A stretch of DNA of 31,644 bases from DATBIO01 sp036556965. Its GTDB lineage: Bacteria > Acidobacteriota > Vicinamibacteria > Fen-336. Every line of letters begins with the position of its first letter. The first letter of the stretch is position 1. A program made the position numbers and the translations under genes. The stretch spans positions 1 through 31,644 of the forward strand of contig DATBIO010000200.1 of NCBI GenBank assembly GCA_036556965.1, read 5' to 3'. The notes under the pieces were generated by a model, which was given only the letters and a program-made list of their open reading frames with translations, was not told the origin of the DNA and did no database searches. Positions 8,624 through 16,402 of this stretch are shown here, piece after piece.

Positions 8624-9364
8624 ATGCGATCCCCCCTCGTCTGGAGCCTGCTGCTCGGCACCGGGGCCGCCCTGGCCAACGTGCTCGGCGGCCTGCTCAT
8701 CATCTCGCGCAAGCACTGGAACGAGCTCGTCCTCAAGTACTTCATCGCCGTGGGCGCGGGGTTCATGCTGGCCGCCGCCTTCCTGCGCATGCTCCCGGAG
8801 TCGATGGCCCTGACGCCCCATGCCCCGCTGCTCGTCCTCGGCGGGTACTTCCTCGTGCACTTCTTCGAGCACACCATAGCCCCGCACTTCCACTTCGGCG
8901 AGGAGGTGCACGGCGACCTCCTCGTCAACCCCGCGGTGGGCTTCTCGGCGCTGGTGGGGCTCTCCACGCACACGTTCTTCGACGGCGTCTCCATCGCCTC
9001 CGCCTTCCTGGTCTCCTTCCCCCTCGGCCTCCTCGTCTTCTTCGCGGTGATCCTCCACAAGATCCCCGAGGGCTTCACGGTGGCCTCCATCGCCCTCGCC
9101 TCCGGGCGCGGACCGCGGGGCGCGCTGGCCGCCTCGGGCGTGCTCGCCGCGGCCACGCTGCTCGGGGTCCTGGCCATGCACCGCTTCGCGGGGGACGTGC
9201 GCTACGGCCTGCCGCTGTCCGCCGGCGTGACCCTGTACGTGGCGGCCAGCGACCTCATGCCGGAGGTCAACGAGGCGCGCGACCTGCGCATGCCCCTGCT
9301 CGTGTTCCTCGGCGTCGCGCTCTTCTGGGCAACGGAGCGAGGGCTCTCGGCGCTGGGCGTGTGA
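8624..9364 (+). CDS. ZIP-family divalent metal transporter
   Basis: A 246-residue inner membrane protein. The ATG at 8624 begins the first helix directly (MRSPLVWSLLLGTGAALANVLGG); the frame is open further upstream but that part is non-coding. The ZIP signatures are present: STHTFFDGVSIASAF in helix 4 and HKIPEGFTVASIALASGRG in helix 5, which carry the metal-binding His/Asp/Glu residues (helix 5 usually reads HEIPEG, here HKIPEG). The loop before helix 4 is rich in His and acidic residues (HFFEHTIAPHFHFGEEVHGD) and may bind metal. ZIP proteins move Zn2+, Fe2+ or Mn2+ towards the cytoplasm; the metal cannot be assigned. Its stop overlaps the next gene's GTG, suggesting co-translation. Confidence 0.92.
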   Translation: MRSPLVWSLLLGTGAALANVLGGLLIISRKHWNELVLKYFIAVGAGFMLAAAFLRMLPESMALTPHAPLLVLGGYFLVHFFEHTIAPHFHFGEEVHGDLLVNPAVGFSALVGLSTHTFFDGVSIASAFLVSFPLGLLVFFAVILHKIPEGFTVASIALASGRGPRGALAASGVLAAATLLGVLAMHRFAGDVRYGLPLSAGVTLYVAASDLMPEVNEARDLRMPLLVFLGVALFWATERGLSALGV

Positions 9365-11436
9365 CCACCGGGCCGAGTCCCGCGGCCGCGAGCCCGGGAA
9401 CGCCGTTTCGAAGTCCGCTCCTGGCCTGGGCCGTGCCCGCTGCCCTCCTGCTGCCGTTCCTGGGCAAGGCCCTCAACGTGGACGACCCCTTCTTCTTCCG
9501 CTACGCGGAGCTGATCGGCGCCCGCCCCCTCGACCCCTTCCGCCAGGCGTTCTGGCACCTGGGCGCGGAGACGACCCTGCTGCACCAGCCGCAGCCCCTG
9601 GGCTGGTCCTACATCATGGCCACGGCCATGGCCGCGCTCGGCCGGTCCGAGGTCGCGCTGCACCTGCCCGCCCTGGCCTTCGGCGCCTGGGGCCTGCACA
9701 CGCTGGCGGGGCTGGCGCGCCGGGTGGGCGTGTCGGCCGCCGCCGCCTGCTGGCTCTACGCGGGCAGCAGCGCGTTCCTGGTCATGGGCTCTTCGCTGGG
9801 CCCCTACGTGGCCTGGGCCGCCTTCGCCACCGCGGCCATGGCGCGCGTGGTGCGCGGGACGGACGAAGACCGTGCGCGCGACCTCTGCCTGGCCGGCGTG
9901 TTCGCGGGGGCGTGCTTCCTCTGCTCGTTCGGGGGCAGCGTGCTCCTGGCCCTGGTCCCCGCCTACCCGTTGTTGCGCGGGCGCCCGCGACAGGCTCTGG
10001 TGGCGGTGGCCGCGGCGGCCGTGGTCATGCTCGGCTACGAAGCGGGGTCGTGGGCGTCCGCCGGCGCGCCCCACTTCACGACCACGCTCCGGCGGTGGTC
10101 GCAGCCGCTCGCTCCCGCCACCATGGCGCGGACGCTGGCAGCGCAGATCCTGCACCTGGGGGCGCAGCTTCCGGCGCTGGGGCTGCCCATCGCCGCGGTA
10201 GCGGTGGGCGTGCGCCATGGCACGGCCGTCTGCGCGCTCAGCCTCGCGGCCGCCCTGGGACTGGGCACCCTGTCCGGGGCCTGGCCCTGGCCGGCGGCCG
10301 TGGTCTTCGGCTGGCCCGCCCTCAGCCTTCTCGCCGCCGCCGGCGGCGCGGCCGCAGGCGCGCTGCTCCGCCGCGCGCGCGGGCGGATCTCCGACGAGGA
10401 GGCGCTCACCGCCTTCCTGGGCCTGTGGGCGCTGGTGGGAACGGTGGCCAACGCGCGCTACCTCCACGTGTCCGCCAAGTACTTCCTTCTTCCCCTGCCC
10501 GCCGCCATCCTGCTCGCGCTGCGATGGCTGCGCGACGCGCGCGGCGGGCGGGTGCCATGGAGCCGTCGGCTGACCGCCGCCTCGGTGCCCGCCACGGTGG
10601 CCCTGGGACTGGCCGTTGCCTGGAGCGACGCGCGATGGGCGGCGACCTACCGCGACGCCTTCCGGCGGCCGGGGCCGCTGGCCGCCCCCGGAGGCGCGAC
10701 GTTCGTGAACGCGGAGTGGGGCCTGCGTCACTACGCCGAGCGCGCGGGGCTGGGCGTCTATCGCAACCAGCCCCTCGCTCCCGGCGATCGCGTGCTGGTG
10801 TCGCCGCTGGTGCCGCCGTCGGGCCGCATCCCCGGGCAGGTGCTGACCCCTGCCGGCACCCTCTCCCTGGAGTACGGCGGGCCGCTGGCGCTGATGGCCG
10901 GCGGCGCCGGCTTCTACTCCAACGCGCACGGCCACTACCCCTTCCGGCCCGCGCGGCGCGTCCTTGACCAGGTCACGGCGCTGGAGTGGCTGGACGCCGA
11001 AGCGTTGCCCATGGCGCTGGTGGCGTGCGATGCGCGCGCGCGCGTGTTCCTCGACGGGCGCGACCTCGGCACCCTGCCCGTCCCCATGCTGCCGGTGCGC
11101 TTTCCCCTGGCCGGGAGCGGCCCCGCCCTTCTCGCGGTGGAGGCGGAGCTGGACCGCGGCGACCAGCGGCTGATCGGCGCGGTGGTCCCTGCCGGTGCCC
11201 GGCGTGGCGTCTCCGCGCGCTGGCGGTGCCGCGCCGAGGCTCCCGCCGGATGGACGGCCCCCGGCTTCGACGACCGCGACTGGCCGCTCCTGCCCGAAGA
11301 GCCGCGGCAGCCGCGGCGTTACTGGTCGGACTACGAGCCCTGGCTTCAGCGAGCCTGGCGGAGCGAGACCCGGCTGCCCCGCGCCGGAGGCGGCCGCGTG
11401 CACTGCCGATGGCGCGTGGACGCCGCGATGCGCTGA
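9361..11436 (+). CDS. GT-C-like polytopic membrane protein with C-terminal galactose-binding-like domain (paralogue 1)
   Basis: A 691-residue protein whose GTG at 9361 overlaps the ZIP stop. About ten hydrophobic helices fill residues 20-430. The first external loop carries an acidic pair, D41-D42 (VDDPFFFRYAELI), then a QPQPLGWSY motif, matching GT39/PMT_2-type transferases that use lipid-linked sugar donors. After the helices comes a soluble part starting FVNAEWGLRHYAERAG. The C-terminal ~130 residues (FLDGRDLGTLP ... APAGWTAPGFDDRDWPLLPEE ... RSETRLPRAGGG) look like the jelly-roll domain next to glycosidase catalytic domains, where W-x-FDD-x-W is typical. The next gene is a clear paralogue along its whole length. 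Transferase function is inferred from fold pattern; no donor or acceptor can be named. Confidence 0.8.
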   Translation: MTTGPSPAAASPGTPFRSPLLAWAVPAALLLPFLGKALNVDDPFFFRYAELIGARPLDPFRQAFWHLGAETTLLHQPQPLGWSYIMATAMAALGRSEVALHLPALAFGAWGLHTLAGLARRVGVSAAAACWLYAGSSAFLVMGSSLGPYVAWAAFATAAMARVVRGTDEDRARDLCLAGVFAGACFLCSFGGSVLLALVPAYPLLRGRPRQALVAVAAAAVVMLGYEAGSWASAGAPHFTTTLRRWSQPLAPATMARTLAAQILHLGAQLPALGLPIAAVAVGVRHGTAVCALSLAAALGLGTLSGAWPWPAAVVFGWPALSLLAAAGGAAAGALLRRARGRISDEEALTAFLGLWALVGTVANARYLHVSAKYFLLPLPAAILLALRWLRDARGGRVPWSRRLTAASVPATVALGLAVAWSDARWAATYRDAFRRPGPLAAPGGATFVNAEWGLRHYAERAGLGVYRNQPLAPGDRVLVSPLVPPSGRIPGQVLTPAGTLSLEYGGPLALMAGGAGFYSNAHGHYPFRPARRVLDQVTALEWLDAEALPMALVACDARARVFLDGRDLGTLPVPMLPVRFPLAGSGPALLAVEAELDRGDQRLIGAVVPAGARRGVSARWRCRAEAPAGWTAPGFDDRDWPLLPEEPRQPRRYWSDYEPWLQRAWRSETRLPRAGGGRVHCRWRVDAAMR

Positions 11437-11498
11437 GGGCGGGCGCGCCCGTCGGGCGACGCTCGAGGATCGGGGCCGGCCCCGGCGCGGGCGCGTGA

Positions 11499-11504
11499 TA
11501 GAGT
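11499..11504 (+). promoter_or_regulatory. -10-like element TAGAGT upstream of second GT-C-like gene
   Basis: TAGAGT lies 40 bases before the ATG at 11545. An upstream in-frame GTG at 11503 overlaps this element, and the codons between 11503 and 11545 are unusually rich in A/T third positions, so that GTG is unlikely to be the start. No good -35 box is visible. Confidence 0.25.
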
Positions 11505-11544
11505 GCGCGAGGTTCCATCAGCACACCCCCTGCGTTATTCCACG

Positions 11545-13602
11545 ATGCGACGCCTGCCCAGCGGGCCAAGGTGGCTCCAGTGGGCGGCGCCCCTCCTGCT
11601 CCTGGTGCCGTTCCTGGGCAAGGCCCTCCACATCGACGATCCGTTCTTCGTCCGTTACGCCCAGCTGATCCGCGAGCAGCCCCTCGATCCCTTCGGCCAG
11701 CAGTTCTGGTACTTCGGGAGCGTCACGTCGGTGTTCGCGCAGCCGCAGCCCCTGGGCTGGTCCTACGTGCTCGCCGTGTCCATCCGCTGGCTCGGCACGT
11801 CCGAAGTCGCCCTCCACCTGCCCGCCCTCGCTTTCGCTGCGCTCGCCCTGTGCGCCCTGGGCTCGCTGGCCCGCCGCGCGGGAGTCAGCGTCGCCGTGTG
11901 CTGCTGGCTGTACGCGGGAAGCAGCGGGTTCCTGGTGATGGGGGCGTCGGTCGGCCCGTACATGGCCTGGGCCGCCCTCACCCTGAGCGCGCTCGCGCTG
12001 GTGGTGCGCGGCACGGACGGGGACCGGCCGCGTGACCTGGTGGCCGGCGGCCTCGCCGCCGGGGCGGCCTTCCTCTGCTGTTACGCGGGCAGCGTGCTGC
12101 TCCTCCTCCTGCCCCTGTACGCGCTCCTGGCCCGGCGTCCGCGCCACGCGCTCCCGCCCGTGCTGGCGGCGGGGGCGGTGATGGCGGGGGCCGACGTCTG
12201 GTCCACCCTGGTCCACGGCGCGCCCCACTTCCTCAGCACGATCGACGCCTGGTCGCTTCCCCTCTCCCGGCTCTACCTCGTGCGCGCCGTCGTGTCCGAC
12301 CTCGTGCAGCTCGGGGGACAGCTCCCCGCGCCCGGCTTCGCCCTCTTCGTGGTGGTCCTGGCCATGGGCCGCGGCTGGATCCTGGCTCTCCTCTCCCTGG
12401 GCACCGCCCTGGGCCTCGGCTGGGCGCGGCCACGCGAAGCGCCCTGGATGGCGGCGGTGCTGTTCGCCTGGCCCGCCCTGGCCGTCCTCTTCGCGGCCGT
12501 CCTGCACGCGGCGCGGGAGATGGTGGTCCAGTACCGCGGGCGCGCCGCCGCGTCGGACCCATTCCCGGCCTTCGTGTGCGTCTGGCTCCTCGTGACCGGC
12601 TTCGCCACGCTGCGCTACGTGCACGTCGCCGCCAAGTACTTCCTGGTCCCCCTGCCCGCCGCGATCCTGCTCCTCCTGATGGCCCTCGCCCGTCTGCCCG
12701 AGGTGCGGGCGCGATGGGGCGCCCGGCTGGTGCGGGTGTCCGTGCCCTGCACGGTGGCCCTGGGCCTCATGGCCGGCCTCAGCGACGCGCGGTGGGCCGA
12801 GACCTACCGACGGACCTTTGCCCACGGCCCCTCCGCGCTGGCCCCCCTGGAGGGGACGGCGTTCATCAACGCGGAGTGGGGGCTCCGCTACTACGGCGAG
12901 CGGGCGGGCCTCCGCGTCTACAAGGGTGAGGAGCTGCAGCCGGGTGACCGCGTGCTCTACTCGCCGACCGTGGTCAAGTCCGCCGACCTGCCCCGGCAGC
13001 TCGTCACGCCGGTGGGCACCCTCGCGCTGGATCACGCCGGGCCCCTCGCGCTCATGGCCGGGGGCGCGGGGTTCTACTCGAACCACGCCGGCGCGTATCC
13101 CTACCTCCCCGCGGCGCGCTTGCGGGAAGAGGTGACGGCGCTGGAGCACGTCGACGTCGAGGCCGTGCCGCGGGCCCTGGTGGCCTGCGACGACCCGGCC
13201 CAGGTCTACTTCAACGGCCGGGACCTCGGCCCGTTGATCGGCTTGCAGACGGTGCTGAGCCTGCCCCTGGCCACACCCGGCCGCCAGGTGGTGGCCGTCA
13301 CCGCAACCGGCAACACCGACCTCCCCAGCCTCATCGGGGTCCTCATCGTGCCGGGACCGACCAGGGCCGTCGTGCCCGCCCTCTGGCGTTGCAGCGGCCG
13401 CCCCGAGCCGGGCTGGACGATGCCGGCCTTCGACGACGGCGGCTGGAAGCGCGCGCAGCAGCTGGCGCGGCACTCCGCGCCGCCCTGGGGACACCTCGAC
13501 GACGCTTTCGACCGCGCGTGGTGGTTCCAGGCGCGGCTGCCCCGGCGCCCCCGCCAGACCGTCTACTGCCGCTGGGAGTTCCGCGCGGAGAAGGGCGCGT
13601 GA
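11545..13602 (+). CDS. GT-C-like polytopic membrane protein with C-terminal galactose-binding-like domain (paralogue 2)
   Basis: A 685-residue protein and tandem paralogue of the preceding gene. The two align from PFLGKAL-x-x-DDPFF through ACDAR/ACDDP to the end, at roughly half identity by eye, with identical stretches such as SEVALHLPALAF, CWLYAGSS and LMAGGAGFYSN. The acidic pair (IDDPFFVRYAQLI), QPQPLGWSY and INAEWGLRYYGERAG are kept. The C-terminal jelly-roll-like domain (VYFNGRDLGPLIG ... EPGWTMPAFDDGGWKRAQ) is also kept, so both copies are probably functional. The ATG at 11545 was chosen because it lines up with the start of paralogue 1 and because codon bias becomes gene-like only from there. 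The stop overlaps the methyltransferase GTG. Confidence 0.8.
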   Translation: MRRLPSGPRWLQWAAPLLLLVPFLGKALHIDDPFFVRYAQLIREQPLDPFGQQFWYFGSVTSVFAQPQPLGWSYVLAVSIRWLGTSEVALHLPALAFAALALCALGSLARRAGVSVAVCCWLYAGSSGFLVMGASVGPYMAWAALTLSALALVVRGTDGDRPRDLVAGGLAAGAAFLCCYAGSVLLLLLPLYALLARRPRHALPPVLAAGAVMAGADVWSTLVHGAPHFLSTIDAWSLPLSRLYLVRAVVSDLVQLGGQLPAPGFALFVVVLAMGRGWILALLSLGTALGLGWARPREAPWMAAVLFAWPALAVLFAAVLHAAREMVVQYRGRAAASDPFPAFVCVWLLVTGFATLRYVHVAAKYFLVPLPAAILLLLMALARLPEVRARWGARLVRVSVPCTVALGLMAGLSDARWAETYRRTFAHGPSALAPLEGTAFINAEWGLRYYGERAGLRVYKGEELQPGDRVLYSPTVVKSADLPRQLVTPVGTLALDHAGPLALMAGGAGFYSNHAGAYPYLPAARLREEVTALEHVDVEAVPRALVACDDPAQVYFNGRDLGPLIGLQTVLSLPLATPGRQVVAVTATGNTDLPSLIGVLIVPGPTRAVVPALWRCSGRPEPGWTMPAFDDGGWKRAQQLARHSAPPWGHLDDAFDRAWWFQARLPRRPRQTVYCRWEFRAEKGA

Positions 13603-14576
13603 GCGCCTCCCCGGCCGGCCGCCCCGCGGGCGGCGCCGCGTCCGCGGAGGCGCTCTGCGCCTGCGGGAACCTCTTTGCCGGGGTGAGCCCGTCCGGACCA
13701 CCGGCGCCCTCCGCCCGCCTCGAAGCCTGCGGGCTTTGCGGCACGCGGGTGCTCCTGCCGGTTCCCTCCGAGGAATCGCTGCATGCCTTCTACGGCGACG
13801 ACTATTACGGCACCGGGCCCTCCAAGTTCGTGGGGCCCGTGGAGCGGTGCCGCGACCTGCTGCACGCCTCGCGCGCCCGCCGCGTGCACCGGCTGGGCGG
13901 AGGGCGCCGGCTCCGCGTCCTCGACATCGGCTGTGGCAGCGGCCGGTTCCTGGCCGCCATGGCGGACCGGGGGCACGCCTGCGAGGGCACCGAGCTCACC
14001 GCCCACAGCGGCCGGCGCGCCGCCTCCATCCCGGGGGTGCGGGTGCACGTGGGGCCTCTCGCCGAGGCCTCGTTCCCGGAGGGCGCCTTCGACATGATCA
14101 CCCTCTGGCACGTGCTCGAGCACCTGCGCGATCCCGCGGCCAGCCTCCGTCGTTGCCGGCGCTGGCTGGCCCGGGACGGCTGGCTGGTGGCCGCGGTGCC
14201 GAACACGGCCTCCTGGCAGGCGCGGCTGTTCCGCGCGCACTGGTTCCACCTCGACACCCCCCGCCATCTCTTCCACTTCACCCCCGCCTCGCTGGCCACC
14301 GCCCTGCAGCAGGCGGGGTTCACCGCCCCGCGCGTGCGTCACCTGTCCTGGGAGCACAACCCGTACGGCGTCCTCCAGAGCGCGCTCAACGCGCTGGGCT
14401 TCAGGCGCGACGCCCTCTTCGACACCTTGAAGGGGAGCGGCGGCCCCGGGCTGGGCCCCCTCGCGGCGGCGGCCGCCGCCGTCCTCGCCCCGCCCGCGGT
14501 CGCCTTCGCCCTGGGCGAGGCGCTGTTCGGCCGCGGGGGCACCATCGAGGCCGTGGCGCGGACCGCGCCGGCTTGA
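13599..14576 (+). CDS. Class I SAM-dependent methyltransferase with N-terminal Cys cluster
   Basis: A 325-residue protein starting at a GTG that overlaps the upstream stop (GTGA); codons show normal GC-rich third positions from there. The N-terminus has C20, C22, C44 and C47, a zinc-ribbon-like cluster common in methyltransferases near surface-glycan genes. SAM-binding motif I is VLDIGCGSGRF (from about residue 107); later motifs include FDMITLWHVLEHLRDPAASLRRC and DGWLVAAVPNTASWQARLF. The segment FHLDTPRHLFHFTPASL matches Methyltransf_23-type enzymes. A hydrophobic C-terminal stretch (LGPLAAAAAAVLAPPAVAFALGEALF) could anchor it to the membrane. It may modify a glycan or lipid substrate of the preceding GT-C-like proteins; that is inferred from position only. 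Confidence 0.88.
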   Translation: MSASPAGRPAGGAASAEALCACGNLFAGVSPSGPPAPSARLEACGLCGTRVLLPVPSEESLHAFYGDDYYGTGPSKFVGPVERCRDLLHASRARRVHRLGGGRRLRVLDIGCGSGRFLAAMADRGHACEGTELTAHSGRRAASIPGVRVHVGPLAEASFPEGAFDMITLWHVLEHLRDPAASLRRCRRWLARDGWLVAAVPNTASWQARLFRAHWFHLDTPRHLFHFTPASLATALQQAGFTAPRVRHLSWEHNPYGVLQSALNALGFRRDALFDTLKGSGGPGLGPLAAAAAAVLAPPAVAFALGEALFGRGGTIEAVARTAPA

Positions 14577-14592
14577 TTTCGCGGGGCCCGTG

Positions 14593-14608
14593 CCACGGCG
14601 GACCGTGG
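14593..14608 (+). terminator. Perfect 6-bp hairpin between methyltransferase and M16 genes
   Basis: CCACGG, loop CGGA, CCGTGG, found 17 bases after the methyltransferase stop. There is no T-run after it, so intrinsic termination is uncertain. The dyad also sits about 45 bases before the predicted RNA start of the M16 genes and could instead be a regulator site. Confidence 0.3.
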
Positions 14609-14632
14609 AACCGGAACCGGGCCGCATCCTGA

Positions 14633-14638
14633 TAGGCT
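14633..14638 (+). promoter_or_regulatory. -10-like TAGGCT before the M16 peptidase pair
   Basis: TAGGCT ends 9 bases before the ATG at 14648, which would give an almost leaderless transcript. The GAGGG just upstream of the ATG is a fair Shine-Dalgarno if transcription starts earlier. No clear -35 box is seen. Confidence 0.25.
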
Positions 14639-14647
14639 GAGGGCGCC

Positions 14648-16402
14648 ATGAGGGTATCCGCCATGTCCATCCGAATGACGACGTTGGTCCTCCTCCTTCC
14701 CGCGCTGGCGGCCGGGGCCGAGCGCCCGCAGATCGCGGTGGAGGAGTTCACGATGGCCAACGGCATGAGGTGGCTGCTCTTCGAGCGCCACGAGTCCCCC
14801 ACCATCGCCGCGGGCTGGGTGGCGCGCGTGGGCTCCGTCAACGAGCGCGTGGGCATGACCGGCATCAGCCACCTCTTCGAGCACATGATGTTCAAGGGCA
14901 CGCGCACCATGGGCACCAAGGACATCGCCCAGGACGTCGCCCTCATCGCCGAGCAGGAGAAGCTGCGCGAGGAGATGCGCGCGGAGCTGGAGGTCATGCG
15001 CGCGCGCCTGCGCCGCGGCGAGATCGACGACCTGCTCAAGGCGGAGAACCAGACCGAGCGATACCGCGAGCTGGACAAGCGCTTCCAGGAGCTGGTGCAG
15101 AAGCAGCGCGCCATCACCGTCAAGGACCACATGGACCAGCTCTATACGCGCAACGGCGGGGAGGCCCTCAACGCGGGCACCACCGAGGACCTCACCCTGT
15201 ACTTCGTGCGCCTGCCCGCCAACCGGCTGGAGCTCTGGGCGTGGCTGGAGTCCGACCGCCTGCTCAACCCCGTGTTCCGGGAGTTCTACAGCGAGCGCGA
15301 CGTCGTGCACGAGGAGCGGCGGATGCGCACGGAGAGCACGCCCCTGGGCAAGTACGACGAGGCCTTCAACGCGCTCTTCTGGCAGGCCCACCCGTACAAG
15401 TGGCCGGTGGTGGGCTGGGCCTCCGACATCCAGGCCATCACCAAGGCCCAGGCGGACGAGTACTTCGGCACCTACTACGCCCCCAACAACCTGACCGGCG
15501 TGCTGGTGGGGGACTTCCGGAGCGCCGAGGCGCGGCCGCTCCTGGAACGCTACTTCGGCCGCATCCCGCGCGGGCCGAAGGAGCCGCCCCCGGTGGTGAC
15601 GCTGGAGCCCGCGCAGATCGGCGAGAAGCGGTACAACGCGGAGGCGGAGACCTCTCCCACCGTGCGCATGTGGTGGCACGCGGTGCCCTTCGTGCACAAG
15701 GACCAGGCCGTGCTCGACCTCTTCTCGGACCTGCTCTCCGGCCGCACCGGCCGCCTCTACAAGGGCCTGGTGCTGGGACGCAAGGTGGCCAACGAGGCGT
15801 CGGCCTCCGTTGACCTGAAGAAGTACGCGGGCGTCTTCCAGGTGGAGGCCACGGTCAAGGACGGGCAGGACCCGGCGTCGGTCGAGAAGGCGATCGACGA
15901 GGAGATCGCGCGGGTGGCCAGCGAGGGAGTGCCCGCGGAAGAGCTGCAGAAGGTGAAGAACCAGGCCAAGGCCAACGCCTACCGCCGCCTCAGCCAGCCG
16001 TTCTCCATCGCCATCCAGCTGATGTTCTACGAGGGCTGGGGCGACTGGCGGTACATCAACACCTACGCCGACATGGTGGACCGGGTCACGGTGGCGGACG
16101 TTCAGCGGGTGGCCAGGCAGTACTTCACGAAGGAGAACCGCACGGTGGGCGTGTTCCTCCGCAAGGAGGGCGGCGCCCCGCCCGACCCCGAGGTGGCGGC
16201 CCTGCCCGCGCCCCTCCAGGACGTCGCGCGCCAGGGCATCGCCCAGGTCACCGCGGAGGCCGATCCCGCCAAGCTGCGCGAGGGGATCGCCCAGCTCGAG
16301 CAGGGCATGGGCCAGGCCCCGGCCGAGGTGCGGCCCGCCCTGGAGCTGGTCCTCAAGCGCGCGCGGGAGAGGCTGTCCGCCCTGGAAGGGGGGAAGAAGT
16401 GA
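14648..16402 (+). CDS. Secreted M16-family zinc metallopeptidase (catalytic member)
   Basis: A 584-residue protein with a signal peptide (MTTLVLLLPALAAGA). The inverted zinc motif HLFEH is at residues 75-79 and the third ligand is probably the first Glu of HEERRMRTE (about residue 222), so it should be active. Between the two lies a charged, coiled-coil-like insert of about 65 residues (EQEKLREEMRAELEVMRARL ... VQKQRAITVKDHMDQLYT) not found in classic pitrilysin or processing peptidases. The C-terminal half carries the usual non-catalytic M16 domain. The ATG at 14648 follows GAGGG; a Met at 14663 is an alternative. The stop overlaps the partner gene by GTGA. Such pairs usually form a periplasmic heterodimer degrading small or unfolded peptides. 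Confidence 0.93.
   Translation: MRVSAMSIRMTTLVLLLPALAAGAERPQIAVEEFTMANGMRWLLFERHESPTIAAGWVARVGSVNERVGMTGISHLFEHMMFKGTRTMGTKDIAQDVALIAEQEKLREEMRAELEVMRARLRRGEIDDLLKAENQTERYRELDKRFQELVQKQRAITVKDHMDQLYTRNGGEALNAGTTEDLTLYFVRLPANRLELWAWLESDRLLNPVFREFYSERDVVHEERRMRTESTPLGKYDEAFNALFWQAHPYKWPVVGWASDIQAITKAQADEYFGTYYAPNNLTGVLVGDFRSAEARPLLERYFGRIPRGPKEPPPVVTLEPAQIGEKRYNAEAETSPTVRMWWHAVPFVHKDQAVLDLFSDLLSGRTGRLYKGLVLGRKVANEASASVDLKKYAGVFQVEATVKDGQDPASVEKAIDEEIARVASEGVPAEELQKVKNQAKANAYRRLSQPFSIAIQLMFYEGWGDWRYINTYADMVDRVTVADVQRVARQYFTKENRTVGVFLRKEGGAPPDPEVAALPAPLQDVARQGIAQVTAEADPAKLREGIAQLEQGMGQAPAEVRPALELVLKRARERLSALEGGKK

Noticed and set aside
9202..11403. 733-codon minus-strand open frame (and 727 codons at 11518-13701)
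   Set aside because: Both are antisense to the GT-C-like paralogues and give His/Gln/Gly/Arg-rich products typical of shadows of hydrophobic genes.
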